Below, piece after piece: positions 8,254 through 15,915 of a stretch of DNA of 64,000 bases. The translations under genes were made by a program, and so were the position numbers. Origin of the DNA: Leifsonia sp. NPDC080035 (GTDB lineage Bacteria; Actinomycetota; Actinomycetes; Actinomycetales; Microbacteriaceae). The stretch covers positions 3,162,001 through 3,226,000 of the forward strand of contig NZ_CP157390.1 of NCBI RefSeq assembly GCF_040050925.1. Reading direction: 5' to 3'. Position 1 is the first letter of the stretch, and every line of letters starts with the position of its first letter. Under the pieces are notes generated by a model that saw only the letters and a list, made by a program, of their open reading frames with translations, was not told the origin of the DNA and made no database searches.

Positions 8254-8588
8254 GAGGCCGCTCCGCCCTCGTCGGCGAGGAGCGCGTCGAGCCGGTCGAG
8301 GCTCCCGGTCCACAGCTCGGTGTAGTGGTTCAGCCAGGCCTGCAGCTCCTCGAACGCGACGGCTTCGAGCCGGCAGCGACGCCATTGCGCCTCGCGGTGC
8401 CGGGAGACCAGCCCCGCGTTCTCCAGGACCGTCAGGTGCTTGGAGACGGCCGGCATCCCGGCGCCGATGCTGCCGGCGAGCTCGCCGACGGTCGCGTCCC
8501 CGGCGCGCAGCTCGGCGACGATCCGCCTGCGGACGGGGTCCGCGAGCGCGCCGAACACCGCGCCGATGTCAACGACCGTACTTTCCAT
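8250..8588 (-). CDS. ArsR-family winged-helix transcriptional regulator
   Basis: A 112-residue regulator. The winged helix spans most of the protein, with recognition helix GMPAVSKHLTVLENAGLV and the family start VFGALADPVRRRIVAELRAG. No cysteine metal site is visible, so it is probably not metal-sensing. The start at 8588 is fixed by TATTTT six bases upstream (plus-strand aaaata at 8595-8600), implying a leaderless mRNA. It is coupled to the SRPBCC gene. Confidence 0.88.
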   Translation of the reverse strand: MESTVVDIGAVFGALADPVRRRIVAELRAGDATVGELAGSIGAGMPAVSKHLTVLENAGLVSRHREAQWRRCRLEAVAFEELQAWLNHYTELWTGSLDRLDALLADEGGAAS

Positions 8589-8641
8589 ACGAGGAAAATA
8601 CGCCGCAGGGGTGCTCGGCCGCAAGTGGCGCGTGAGCCGCT

Positions 8642-8839
8642 TCAGCGGCCGCGGCGCCTGCGCAGCCCGAAGCCGATGAGCACGCCGCCGCCGATCGCGA
8701 CGAGCACGCCGGCGCCGCGCACGATCCACTGCACTTCACCGGTCATCGCGTCCACGACGAGAGGCCCGGCAAGGCCCACCACCACGAGCGCGATGCCGAG
8801 GATGAAGAACCACGGGGACCCGTTCGTGCGCTCGACCAT
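8642..8839 (-). CDS. Small two-span membrane protein
   Basis: A 65-residue protein with two membrane segments (about residues 10-31 and 39-58) and a basic C-terminus RRRRGR. No family is recognised. TAGTCT lies exactly six bases before the ATG (plus-strand 8846-8851), which supports this start and a leaderless transcript. Confidence 0.6.
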   Translation of the reverse strand: MVERTNGSPWFFILGIALVVVGLAGPLVVDAMTGEVQWIVRGAGVLVAIGGGVLIGFGLRRRRGR

Positions 8840-8902
8840 ACTTCGAGACTATTCGACGCATCCACGCGCCCACACGCGAGTACGCAGAAAGTGACACGAA
8901 TA

Positions 8903-8937
8903 CCGCCGAGCACGCGGAATGTCCGCGTACTCGGCGG
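8903..8937 (-). terminator. Stem-loop after the tandem acid phosphatase gene
   Basis: Arms of 16 bases (8903-8918 and 8922-8937) pair with a single mismatch around a three-base loop. It lies just beyond the stop codon at 8945 of the leftward gene and is a probable terminator, without a T-run. Confidence 0.6.
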
Positions 8938-8944
8938 TTGCGCG

Positions 8945-10480
8945 TCAGGGGAGGTAGTACGTGGGGTTCGGGAGCTTGATGGAGCGGTCGGCCGAACCGC
9001 CGATGAGGTCGCTGTACTGGTCGCCGACGTTCGCCACGATGTCGTAGCGGCCGCCGGCCGCGGACTCGATGTGCGCGCGGGTCTGCGACTTGTACTCGAT
9101 GGTCGTGCACTTCGCGGCGGCGCAGTGGATGTACGACGGCTGCTGCGAGGCGCCGACGCCCGTCCACTTGGTGTAGAAGTTCGCGGCCGTGAAGCCGGTG
9201 TAACCGACCTTCGCGAGGTTGCCGAGGGTCGCCGCCTTCTGGTCGTCGTTGCGTCCGGTCAGCCCGATGATCGTGCATCCCGACTTCTGCGCCAGGTTCG
9301 CCAGCACGGTCATCGAGGGCGTCGCCGGGAAGCGCTGGTCCTGCACCCAGACGTCCTGCTCGGCCGGGTCGAAGGTGAAGTGCATGTCCGCCACCTCCAT
9401 GTCGTAGGTCCACAGCGTCGTGTCGTCGGTGTCCAGAACGATGGCGGGGTTCTTGTGCAACCGCTTCTCGACCGCACAGGTGGCCGCGAGCGCGGGGAGG
9501 GTGCGCGCGACGATGGAGCGCAGTTCCCGGATGTACGGCGAGGACGTCTTGTCCGCGATGCCGGTGCCGGGGTCGCCGTAGTAGGTGGCGATCGTGGACT
9601 TCACCGAGTCGATGTTCGGGATGCCCTCGCCGCCCTGGGTGGCTCCGCTGGAGCCGTCCGGCGCCATCCGGAAGTGGCTGCGCGGAGCGAGCTGCGGCTC
9701 GTGGAGCCCGGGCAGGTCGGGCGACGGCAGGTAGTAGGTGGGGTTCGGCAGCTTCAGCGACCGCTGCGCGTACCCGCCCTGCAGGTCGGAGAACTGGTCG
9801 CCGACATTGAGCGTGATCGTGTAACCGAGGTCCTGGATGTGCTTGCGGGTGAGCGCCTTGTACTCGACCGTCGTGCACTTCGCCGCCGCGCAGTGGATGT
9901 ACGAGGGCTGCTGGGAGGCGCCCACTCCCGTCCACTTGGTGAAGAACCGGTCGCTCGTGAACGCCGTGTAGCCGTCCTTCGCCAGGTTGCCGAGGGTCGC
10001 CGCCTTCTGGCCGTCGTTGCGCCCGGTCAGGCCGAAGACCGTGAAGCCCATCGCTGCCGCCTGGTCGACGAACGACACCATGCCGGGCGTCGCCGGGAAG
10101 CGCTGGTCCTGCACCCAGACGTCCTGCTCTGCAGGGTCGAAGGTGAAGTGCATGTCCGCGACTTCCATGTCGTAGGTCCACAGCGTCGTGTCGTCGGCGT
10201 CGAAGACGATCGCAGGCTTCTGGCCGCGGTGCACGGCGCGGTCGTACATCCCCTTCAACTGGGCCTTCTCGCGGGCGAGGATCCCGGTGAGCTCGCTGAT
10301 GTAGGGGGAGTGCGTCTTGTCGGCGATACCGGTCCCGGGGTCGCCGTAGTAGGTGGCGATCGTCTTCTTGACAGAGTCGATGTTCGGGATGCCCTCGCCG
10401 CCCTGAGTGGCGCCGCTGGAGCCGTCGGGCGCCATGACGAAGCTGGTGCGCGGCGCGAGCTGCCGATCGCCCCCGGGGCC
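8945..10480 (-). repeat. 768-bp internal tandem duplication
   Basis: The two HAD domains are encoded by DNA copies with an offset of 768 bases wherever checked (for example 9106 and 9874, 9611 and 10379). Long stretches are nearly identical at the DNA level, so the duplication is recent or kept alike by conversion. One region (around 9460-9520 against 10230-10290) is clearly diverged. Confidence 0.8.
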
Positions 10481-10621
10481 GTGCCCGGGATCCCAGGCCT
10501 GCGCGGGGGTCGCGGTGAGGGCGCCGCCGAGCGCCAGCGCCACGGTCGCCGACGCGGCGGCGGCGATCGTGCGCAGCCGGGTCCGGCGCGGACGAGCGGG
10601 GGAGGGGGAATCGGTCAGCAC
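8945..10621 (-). CDS. Secreted acid phosphatase with two tandem HAD (subfamily IIIB) domains
   Basis: A 558-residue exported protein. A Tat/Sec-type signal with RPRRTRLR and a hydrophobic core ends in AQA (about residue 42). Two copies of a HAD acid phosphatase domain follow, about 55-302 and 311-558, in register at exactly 256 residues. Each copy has motif I (FDADDTTLW, Asp141/Asp143; LDTDDTTLW), motif II GLTGRND and motif III NVGDQFSDL or NVGDQYSDL. All motifs are intact, so both domains could be active. The family hydrolyses phosphomonoesters outside the membrane. The GTG start at 10621 gives the signal peptide. Confidence 0.85.
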   Translation of the reverse strand: MLTDSPSPARPRRTRLRTIAAAASATVALALGGALTATPAQAWDPGHGPGGDRQLAPRTSFVMAPDGSSGATQGGEGIPNIDSVKKTIATYYGDPGTGIADKTHSPYISELTGILAREKAQLKGMYDRAVHRGQKPAIVFDADDTTLWTYDMEVADMHFTFDPAEQDVWVQDQRFPATPGMVSFVDQAAAMGFTVFGLTGRNDGQKAATLGNLAKDGYTAFTSDRFFTKWTGVGASQQPSYIHCAAAKCTTVEYKALTRKHIQDLGYTITLNVGDQFSDLQGGYAQRSLKLPNPTYYLPSPDLPGLHEPQLAPRSHFRMAPDGSSGATQGGEGIPNIDSVKSTIATYYGDPGTGIADKTSSPYIRELRSIVARTLPALAATCAVEKRLHKNPAIVLDTDDTTLWTYDMEVADMHFTFDPAEQDVWVQDQRFPATPSMTVLANLAQKSGCTIIGLTGRNDDQKAATLGNLAKVGYTGFTAANFYTKWTGVGASQQPSYIHCAAAKCTTIEYKSQTRAHIESAAGGRYDIVANVGDQYSDLIGGSADRSIKLPNPTYYLP

Positions 10622-10648
10622 GGCGTCACCACACCTTCGTCGAGACGG

Positions 10649-10670
10649 TCGGCCCCCGAACGGGGGCCGA
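10649..10670. promoter_or_regulatory. Perfect inverted repeat in divergent promoter region
   Basis: TCGGCCCCCG is followed by AA and its exact complement, giving a 10-bp stem. It lies between the divergent acid phosphatase and sufS genes, so it could be an operator or a leader hairpin for the leftward gene. Nothing further supports either role. Confidence 0.4.
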
Positions 10671-10751
10671 AGCGAGGCTATCAGCAGGGCGGACGGGTGC
10701 CGCAATACCCACGGCGGGATTGCAGGAGCGCCCGGTAGTGTTGAGGACCGT

Positions 10752-12032
10752 ATGCGCACCGAAACCCTGGACCCGGTCCGTCTCCGCGCGGACTTCCCGA
10801 TCTTCTCCCGCGAGGTGAACGGCCACCCGTTCGTGTACCTCGACTCCGGGGCGACCTCGCAGAAACCGCTGCAGGTGCTGGATGCGGAACGCGCGTTCAC
10901 GGAGCGCTACACCTCCGCCGTGCACCGCGGCGCGCACACGGTCGCGGGCGAGGCGACCGAGATCTTCGAGGACGCGCGGGCGCGCGTCGCCGGCTTCGTC
11001 GGCGTCCGGCCGGGCGAACTGGTCTGGACCTCCAACGCGACCGAGGGCATCAACCTCATCGCCTACGCGATGTCCAACGCCTCGCTCGGCCGCGGCGGCC
11101 GGGAGGCCGAGCGCTTCCGCCTCGGCGAGGGCGACGAGATCGTCGTGACCGAGGCCGAGCACCACGCCAACCTCATCCCGTGGCAGGAGCTCGCCGCGCG
11201 CACCGGCGCCACGCTGCGTGTGATCGGGCTCACGGACGACGGACTGCTGCGCCTCGATGAGGCCGCAGAGCTGATCGGGCCGCGGACGAAAGTGGTCGCG
11301 TTCGCGCACGTCTCGAACGTGCTCGGCGCCATCGCCCCCGTCGCCGACCTTGTCGCACTGGCGCACGAGCACGGTGCGCTCGTGGTGCTCGACGCCTGCC
11401 AGTCGGTGCCGCACCTGGCGGTCGACCTGGCCGCGCTCGACGTCGACTTCGCCGTCTTCTCCGGTCACAAGATGCTCGGGCCGACGGGCGTCGGCGCTCT
11501 CTACGGCCGCTCCGAGCTCCTGAACGCGCTCCCGCCGTTCCTGACGGGCGGGTCCATGATCACGACGGTCACGCTCGAGAAGGCCGAGTACCTGCCGGCG
11601 CCCCAGCGGTTCGAGGCGGGCACTCAGCGGGTCTCCCAGGCGGTCGCGCTAGCCGCTGCCGTCGACTACCTCGACGGCGTCGGGATGCGAGCGATCGAGG
11701 AGCACGAGGAGGCGCTCGGAGCGCGCATGCTCGCGGGCCTCGCGGAGATCCCGGGCGTCCGCGTGCTCGGTCCCGGAGCCGGGACCCCGCGCGTCGGACT
11801 CGCCAGCTTCGTGGTGGAGGGCATCCACGCGCACGACGTGGGCCAGTTCCTGGACGACCGCGGCATCGCGGTGCGCGTCGGCCATCACTGCGCCCAGCCG
11901 GTGCACCGGCGATTCGGCGCCACCGCGAGCACGCGGATCAGCGCCTACCTCTACAACACTGCCGACGAGGTGGATGCGGCGGTCGCCGCCGTCGCCGACG
12001 CCCGCGCGTTCTTCGGGGTGCTCGAGGCATGA
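10752..12032 (+). CDS. sufS: SufS-type cysteine desulfurase
   Basis: A 426-residue PLP enzyme that removes sulfur from cysteine for Fe-S cluster assembly. The PLP lysine is Lys240 in FSGHKMLGPTG, the PLP-contacting histidine is in EAEHHANLIPW, and the persulfide cysteine is Cys380 in RVGHHCAQP, the group II (SufS) signature. It overlaps sufU (ATGA). TAGTGT at 10736-10741 is a probable -10 box and TTGAGGA a ribosome site; further upstream in-frame starts would run into the divergent gene. No sufBCD genes are nearby. Confidence 0.92.
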   Translation: MRTETLDPVRLRADFPIFSREVNGHPFVYLDSGATSQKPLQVLDAERAFTERYTSAVHRGAHTVAGEATEIFEDARARVAGFVGVRPGELVWTSNATEGINLIAYAMSNASLGRGGREAERFRLGEGDEIVVTEAEHHANLIPWQELAARTGATLRVIGLTDDGLLRLDEAAELIGPRTKVVAFAHVSNVLGAIAPVADLVALAHEHGALVVLDACQSVPHLAVDLAALDVDFAVFSGHKMLGPTGVGALYGRSELLNALPPFLTGGSMITTVTLEKAEYLPAPQRFEAGTQRVSQAVALAAAVDYLDGVGMRAIEEHEEALGARMLAGLAEIPGVRVLGPGAGTPRVGLASFVVEGIHAHDVGQFLDDRGIAVRVGHHCAQPVHRRFGATASTRISAYLYNTADEVDAAVAAVADARAFFGVLEA

Positions 12033-12469
12033 GCGACCTGCAGAACCTCTACCAGCAGGTGATCCTCGACCACGCGCGCGAGAAGCACGGCTTCGGCCTG
12101 CGCGAGGACGCCGCGGCGGTCTCGCACCAGTACAACCCGACCTGCGGGGACGAGGTCACGCTCGGCGTGCATCCCGGGGCAGACGGCCGCATCGAGTCGA
12201 TCAGCTGGGACGGCCACGGTTGCTCCATCTCCACGGCGTCGGCGTCGCTGCTCAGCGACCTCGTCCACGACGCCGGCCGCGCCGAACTGGCGACGGCCGT
12301 CGCCGCGTTCCGCGAGCTCATGCAGTCGAAGGGCGCGCTGGAGGGCGACGAGGAGGTGCTCGGCGACGCGGTCGCGCTGGCCGGCGTCTCCAAGTACGTC
12401 ACGCGCGTGAAGTGCGCGATGCTGCCCTGGGTCGCCCTCGAGGACGCGCTGGCCAAGTCCTCCCTCTGA
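12029..12469 (+). CDS. sufU: SufU-type Fe-S assembly scaffold / sulfurtransferase
   Basis: A 146-residue zinc protein that accepts persulfide sulfur from SufS. The three cysteines and the aspartate of the family are present: YNPTCGDEV (Cys39, Asp41), DGHGCSIS (Cys65) and RVKCAMLPW (Cys129). The 18-residue insert that separates SufU from IscU is consistent with the length. It is translationally coupled to sufS, the usual partner. Confidence 0.92.
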   Translation: MSDLQNLYQQVILDHAREKHGFGLREDAAAVSHQYNPTCGDEVTLGVHPGADGRIESISWDGHGCSISTASASLLSDLVHDAGRAELATAVAAFRELMQSKGALEGDEEVLGDAVALAGVSKYVTRVKCAMLPWVALEDALAKSSL

Positions 12470-12476
12470 CCGACGC

Positions 12477-12758
12477 TCAGGGGACGGGCGCCAGGTCCAC
12501 CTCGTCGGCGATCGCCTCCAGGGCGGACGGCAGCGACGGGAACGTGGTGCCGTAGACGAGGCCGGACGGGCCGGCGGCCGTCCACGTCTGGGCGCCGCGC
12601 GCCACGCGCCCCACGAGGTACCTGCGGTGGCCGCCGAGCACCTGCCGCTGCGCGATCGGGAGCGTGAGCGGGAACGCGTAGACGTCGCCCTGCGGGCTGA
12701 CGACCAGCTCCCAGCGGGCGCGGCCGGGGTTGAACTTGCTCGTGAAGATGCGCGACAT
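12477..12758 (-). CDS. Hypothetical protein
   Basis: A 93-residue protein with alternating beta-like segments (WELVVSPQGDVYAFPLTLPI) and no recognised domain, signal or membrane segment. It is convergent with sufU, with seven bases between the stop codons. The ATG at 12758 is the only good start; TAGAAC lies nine bases upstream. Confidence 0.5.
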   Translation of the reverse strand: MSRIFTSKFNPGRARWELVVSPQGDVYAFPLTLPIAQRQVLGGHRRYLVGRVARGAQTWTAAGPSGLVYGTTFPSLPSALEAIADEVDLAPVP

Positions 12759-12833
12759 GATCGCCTTGTTCTACCGCGTCCACGATCCCCGTCGCCATGA
12801 AGATGACGACCTGTTGCGGCACGTTGCGCGGTG

Positions 12834-13580
12834 CTACGCGACCCAGCCGGAGAACCGCGACAGGAAGGCTCTGGTGCGCTGCTCGCGGGGCGCCTCGAAG
12901 AGCTGCTCCGGCGGTCCCTGCTCGGCGATCACGCCGGCGTCGAGGAACACGACCCGGTCGGCGACATCCCGCGCGAACGCCATCTCGTGGGTGGCCATGA
13001 CGATCGTCGTGCCGGAGGCCTTGAGCTGCCGGACGAGCTCCAGCACCTCGCCGACGAGTTCGGGGTCGAGCGCGCTGGTCACCTCGTCGAGGAGGAGGAC
13101 CTCCGGATTCGTGGCGATCGCGCGTACGATCGCGGCGCGCTGCTGCTGGCCGCCGGAGAGCCGGTCGGGGAACTCCTTCGCCTTCTCTCCCAGCCCGATG
13201 TCGTTCAGCAGTCGCCTTCCGGTCTCCTCCGCCTGAGCGCGCGGGATGCGGTGCACCCGCCGGGAGGCGAGCGTCACGTTGTCGAGCACGGAGAGGTGCG
13301 GGAACAGGTTGTAGTGCTGGAACACCACGCCGATGCGGGCGCGGACCCGGTCCGCGTCCACCCGCGGGTCGCTGATGTCCTCGCCGCCGAGCAGGATCTG
13401 CCCGTCGTCGATCCGCTCCAGCAGGTTGACGGTGCGCAGCAGCGTCGACTTGCCCGACCCGGAGGCGCCGATCAGCGCGACGACCTCGTGACGGTTCACC
13501 GAGAGGTCGATGCCGCGCAGCACGTCCGTGTCGCCGAACCGCTTGCGCACGCCGATCAGCTCCAGCACGGCCCCGCTCAT
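12834..13580 (-). CDS. Polar amino acid ABC transporter ATP-binding protein
   Basis: A 248-residue ATPase of the GlnQ/PAAT type that powers amino acid import. Walker A is GASGSGKST (residues 38-46), the Q-loop is VFQHYNLFPH, the signature is LSGGQQQR, Walker B is VLLLDEVTSALD, and the switch His is in ATHEMAFA. Its ATG overlaps the permease stop (ATGA). With the permease and the lipoprotein upstream it forms a complete importer, ordered binding protein, permease, ATPase. Confidence 0.92.
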   Translation of the reverse strand: MSGAVLELIGVRKRFGDTDVLRGIDLSVNRHEVVALIGASGSGKSTLLRTVNLLERIDDGQILLGGEDISDPRVDADRVRARIGVVFQHYNLFPHLSVLDNVTLASRRVHRIPRAQAEETGRRLLNDIGLGEKAKEFPDRLSGGQQQRAAIVRAIATNPEVLLLDEVTSALDPELVGEVLELVRQLKASGTTIVMATHEMAFARDVADRVVFLDAGVIAEQGPPEQLFEAPREQRTRAFLSRFSGWVA

Positions 13581-14437
13581 ACGATGCTCCCGATCTGCTC
13601 GCGGCTGCGGACCCGCGCCGAGTACCAGTCGGTGAGGCGGATCATCGGCAGGGCGAGCACGACGAACAGCAGCCCGGCCAGCACGTACGGCGTGAAGTTG
13701 TAGGTCGCCGCGGTCTCGATCTGCGCGGCGCGGACCGCATCCACCGCGCCGAGCACGGAGATCAGTCCGACGTCCTTCTGCATGGCGACGAAGTCGTTCA
13801 TCAGCGCCGGGGTCACCTTCCGCACCGCCTGCGGCAGGATCACCAGCCGCAGGGTCTGGGCGTGGCTGAGGCCGAGCCCGCGGGCGGCAAGCCGCTGCGA
13901 CGGGTGCACGGCCTCGATGCCCGCGCGGAAGACCTCCGACACGTACGCCGAGTAGACGAGCACCAGCGCGATCGTGCCCCAGAACTCGGGTGGCATCCGC
14001 GGGAAGACGCCGAGGCCGGGCAGACCGAAGCCGACAAGGTAGAGCACGATGATGAGCGGCATCCCGCGGAACAGGTCGGTGTAGCCGGCCGCGAGCGCGC
14101 GCAACGGGAAGAAGATCGGCCCGCGGAGCGTGCGCAGCGACGCCAGCACGATGCTCACGATGAGCACGCCGATCGCGGAGAAGATCAGCACCCGGATGTT
14201 CAGCAGCAGCCCGTCGAACACCCGCGGCCACGCCTCCACGGCGACGGCGGGATCGAGGAACGTCTGCTGGACTCGCGCCCACCCGGGAGTGTTGATGACG
14301 AACACCCACGCGAGGACGGCGACGACGAGCGTGCTGATCAGGCTGATCAGCACCGAGCGCGTCGTCTGGCGCTTGCGGAAGCGCCGCCGGTCGAGCTCGA
14401 TCGCGCTCGGCGCGACGGCGGAGGGGACTGTGCTCAC
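13577..14437 (-). CDS. Polar amino acid ABC transporter permease
   Basis: A 286-residue inner-membrane permease. It has an extra N-terminal span (about residues 28-48) followed by the usual helices from residue 75. The ATPase-docking EAA loop is EVFRAGIEAVHPSQRLAARG followed by LGLSHAQTLRLVILPQA. The single permease implies a homodimer. GTG start at 14437; 16 bases separate it from the binding-protein stop. Confidence 0.92.
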   Translation of the reverse strand: MSTVPSAVAPSAIELDRRRFRKRQTTRSVLISLISTLVVAVLAWVFVINTPGWARVQQTFLDPAVAVEAWPRVFDGLLLNIRVLIFSAIGVLIVSIVLASLRTLRGPIFFPLRALAAGYTDLFRGMPLIIVLYLVGFGLPGLGVFPRMPPEFWGTIALVLVYSAYVSEVFRAGIEAVHPSQRLAARGLGLSHAQTLRLVILPQAVRKVTPALMNDFVAMQKDVGLISVLGAVDAVRAAQIETAATYNFTPYVLAGLLFVVLALPMIRLTDWYSARVRSREQIGSIV

Positions 14438-14453
14438 CGTGCCACGGTAGCGG

Positions 14454-15311
14454 CTACTTCAGCACCGGCGCGTCGCCGTCGGCCGCCAGCCACTTCTGCG
14501 CGAGCTCGTCGAGCGTCCCGTCGGCGCGGAGGGCGTCGACCGCTGCGGACACCTTCTTCGTCAGCGGGCTGCCCTTGGCGAGCACCAGGCCGAACTCGTC
14601 GCCCTTCGCACCGGCCACCTTCGGCAGCTGGCCCACGATCACGCCCTTCTTCAGCTCCGCGTCGCGCAGGTAGAAGGCGGTCGGCAGGTCGACGACGATC
14701 GCGTCCACCTGCTTGCTCTCCAGCGCCAGCTTGGCGTCGTCGTTGGAGTTGAACGCCTGCACTCCGCCCGCGGGCGCGATGGACTTCTCGGCGGCGTCGA
14801 AGCTGGTGGTCGCCGACTGCGCGCCGATCGTGAGCTTCTTCAGGTCGGCGAGCGAGGTCGCCTTGGCGGCGGGGGAGTCCTCGGTGGTCACGACCGCCTG
14901 CGTGGTCTCGTAGTACGGGGAGGAGAAGTCGACCGCCTTCTTGCGCTCGTCCGTGATCGAGAACTGCTGCAGATTGACGTCGAAGGTCTTGGGGCCGGGA
15001 GCGATCGCCTGGTCGAAGGTGGTCCGCACCCAGGTCACGTCACCCTTCGCGAAGCCGAGCTTGCCGGCGACGGCGTACGCGACGGCCGCCTCGAATCCCT
15101 TGCCGGATTCCGGCTTGTCGTCCTGCACCCACGGCGAGTACGCCGGCTCGGCGGTGGCGATCGTCAGCTTGCCCGCGTTCACGTAGCCGAAGTCGGCCGA
15201 GGTGGTGCTCGCGCCCGCGCCGGACCCGGAGCCGCCGGAGGAGCAGCCGGCGAGGGCGAGTGCGGCGGCTGCGGCCGCTGCGGCGACGAGGATGCGACGG
15301 GTTCGGGTCAT
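14454..15311 (-). CDS. Amino acid ABC transporter substrate-binding lipoprotein
   Basis: A 285-residue family 3 solute-binding protein. The N-terminus RTRRILVAAA and lipobox LAGC (Cys23) mark a lipoprotein, followed by a Ser/Gly linker. Conserved parts include TFDVNLQQFSITDERKKAVD and FSSPYYETTQAVV, which match glutamate/glutamine and cystine-type binding proteins. Exact specificity is not readable. First gene of the three-gene operon. Confidence 0.9.
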   Translation of the reverse strand: MTRTRRILVAAAAAAAALALAGCSSGGSGSGAGASTTSADFGYVNAGKLTIATAEPAYSPWVQDDKPESGKGFEAAVAYAVAGKLGFAKGDVTWVRTTFDQAIAPGPKTFDVNLQQFSITDERKKAVDFSSPYYETTQAVVTTEDSPAAKATSLADLKKLTIGAQSATTSFDAAEKSIAPAGGVQAFNSNDDAKLALESKQVDAIVVDLPTAFYLRDAELKKGVIVGQLPKVAGAKGDEFGLVLAKGSPLTKKVSAAVDALRADGTLDELAQKWLAADGDAPVLK

Positions 15312-15370
15312 CCTCCGAGCTTCCCGCACCGGCCGTAAGGCGGGCAACTTCTTCTCGCCGTGTTACGCCG

Positions 15371-15874
15371 TCACGCCAGCCGCGCCAGCCACACGGTGAG
15401 GATGCGCTCCAGCTCGGCCGCGTCTGCGGCATCCAGCTCGTCGAGCAGTCGTCGCTCGTTCGCGAGGTGGGCGGTCATCGCGGCGTCGATCCGCTCGCGG
15501 CCCGCGTCGGTGAGCGCGACGACCCTGCCGCGCCCGTCGTCCGCGGCGGCGCGACGGGTGACCAGCCCCGCCGCCTCCAGCCGGTCGATGCGCTTGGTCA
15601 TCCCGCCGGTCGTGATCATGGTGTGCCCGGCCAGCTCGCCGGGGGTCCGCTCGTACGGCGCTCCGGCGCGGCGGAGGGTGGCGAGCACGTCGAAGTCGCC
15701 CTCGCCGAGGTCGTGCTCGCGGTAGACGGCGACGAGCTCGTCGGTGAGTCGCGCCGCGACGCGGTGCAGGCGGCCGATCACGCCCTGCGGGGCGACGTCG
15801 AGGTCGGGGCGCTCGCGGCGCCACTCCTCCTGGATGCGGGCGACGTGGTCTGGGGTCTCGGTCACCCTGTCCAC
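15371..15874 (-). CDS. MarR-family transcriptional regulator
   Basis: A 167-residue winged-helix regulator (RTPGELAGHTMITTGGMTKR as helix-turn-helix, RRAAADDGRGRVVALTDAGR as wing). Two GTG starts fit, 15874 and 15865; the first has GGGAAG five bases upstream. That ribosome site lies inside a 26-bp palindrome, so the regulator probably represses itself and the divergent transporter by binding there. Confidence 0.85.
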   Translation of the reverse strand: MDRVTETPDHVARIQEEWRRERPDLDVAPQGVIGRLHRVAARLTDELVAVYREHDLGEGDFDVLATLRRAGAPYERTPGELAGHTMITTGGMTKRIDRLEAAGLVTRRAAADDGRGRVVALTDAGRERIDAAMTAHLANERRLLDELDAADAAELERILTVWLARLA

Positions 15875-15898
15875 TATAGCTTCCCGGGAAGCTATAGT
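15873..15898. promoter_or_regulatory. 26-bp perfect palindrome, probable MarR operator
   Basis: The sequence is fully self-complementary around CCC/GGG, with half-site ACTATAGCTTCCC. It covers the start of the MarR gene and most of the 31-base gap to the transporter. MarR proteins usually bind 16-24 bp palindromes between divergent genes. Confidence 0.75.
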
Positions 15899-15915
15899 AG
15901 CTTCCATGGAAGCTA
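15898..15915. promoter_or_regulatory. 18-bp palindrome overlapping the EamA start codon
   Basis: TAGCTTCCATGGAAGCTA is perfectly self-complementary, shares the AGCTTCC half-site with the neighbouring 26-bp palindrome and abuts it. The transporter ATG (15906-15908) is at its centre, so a bound regulator or an RNA hairpin would cover the start codon. Confidence 0.7.
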
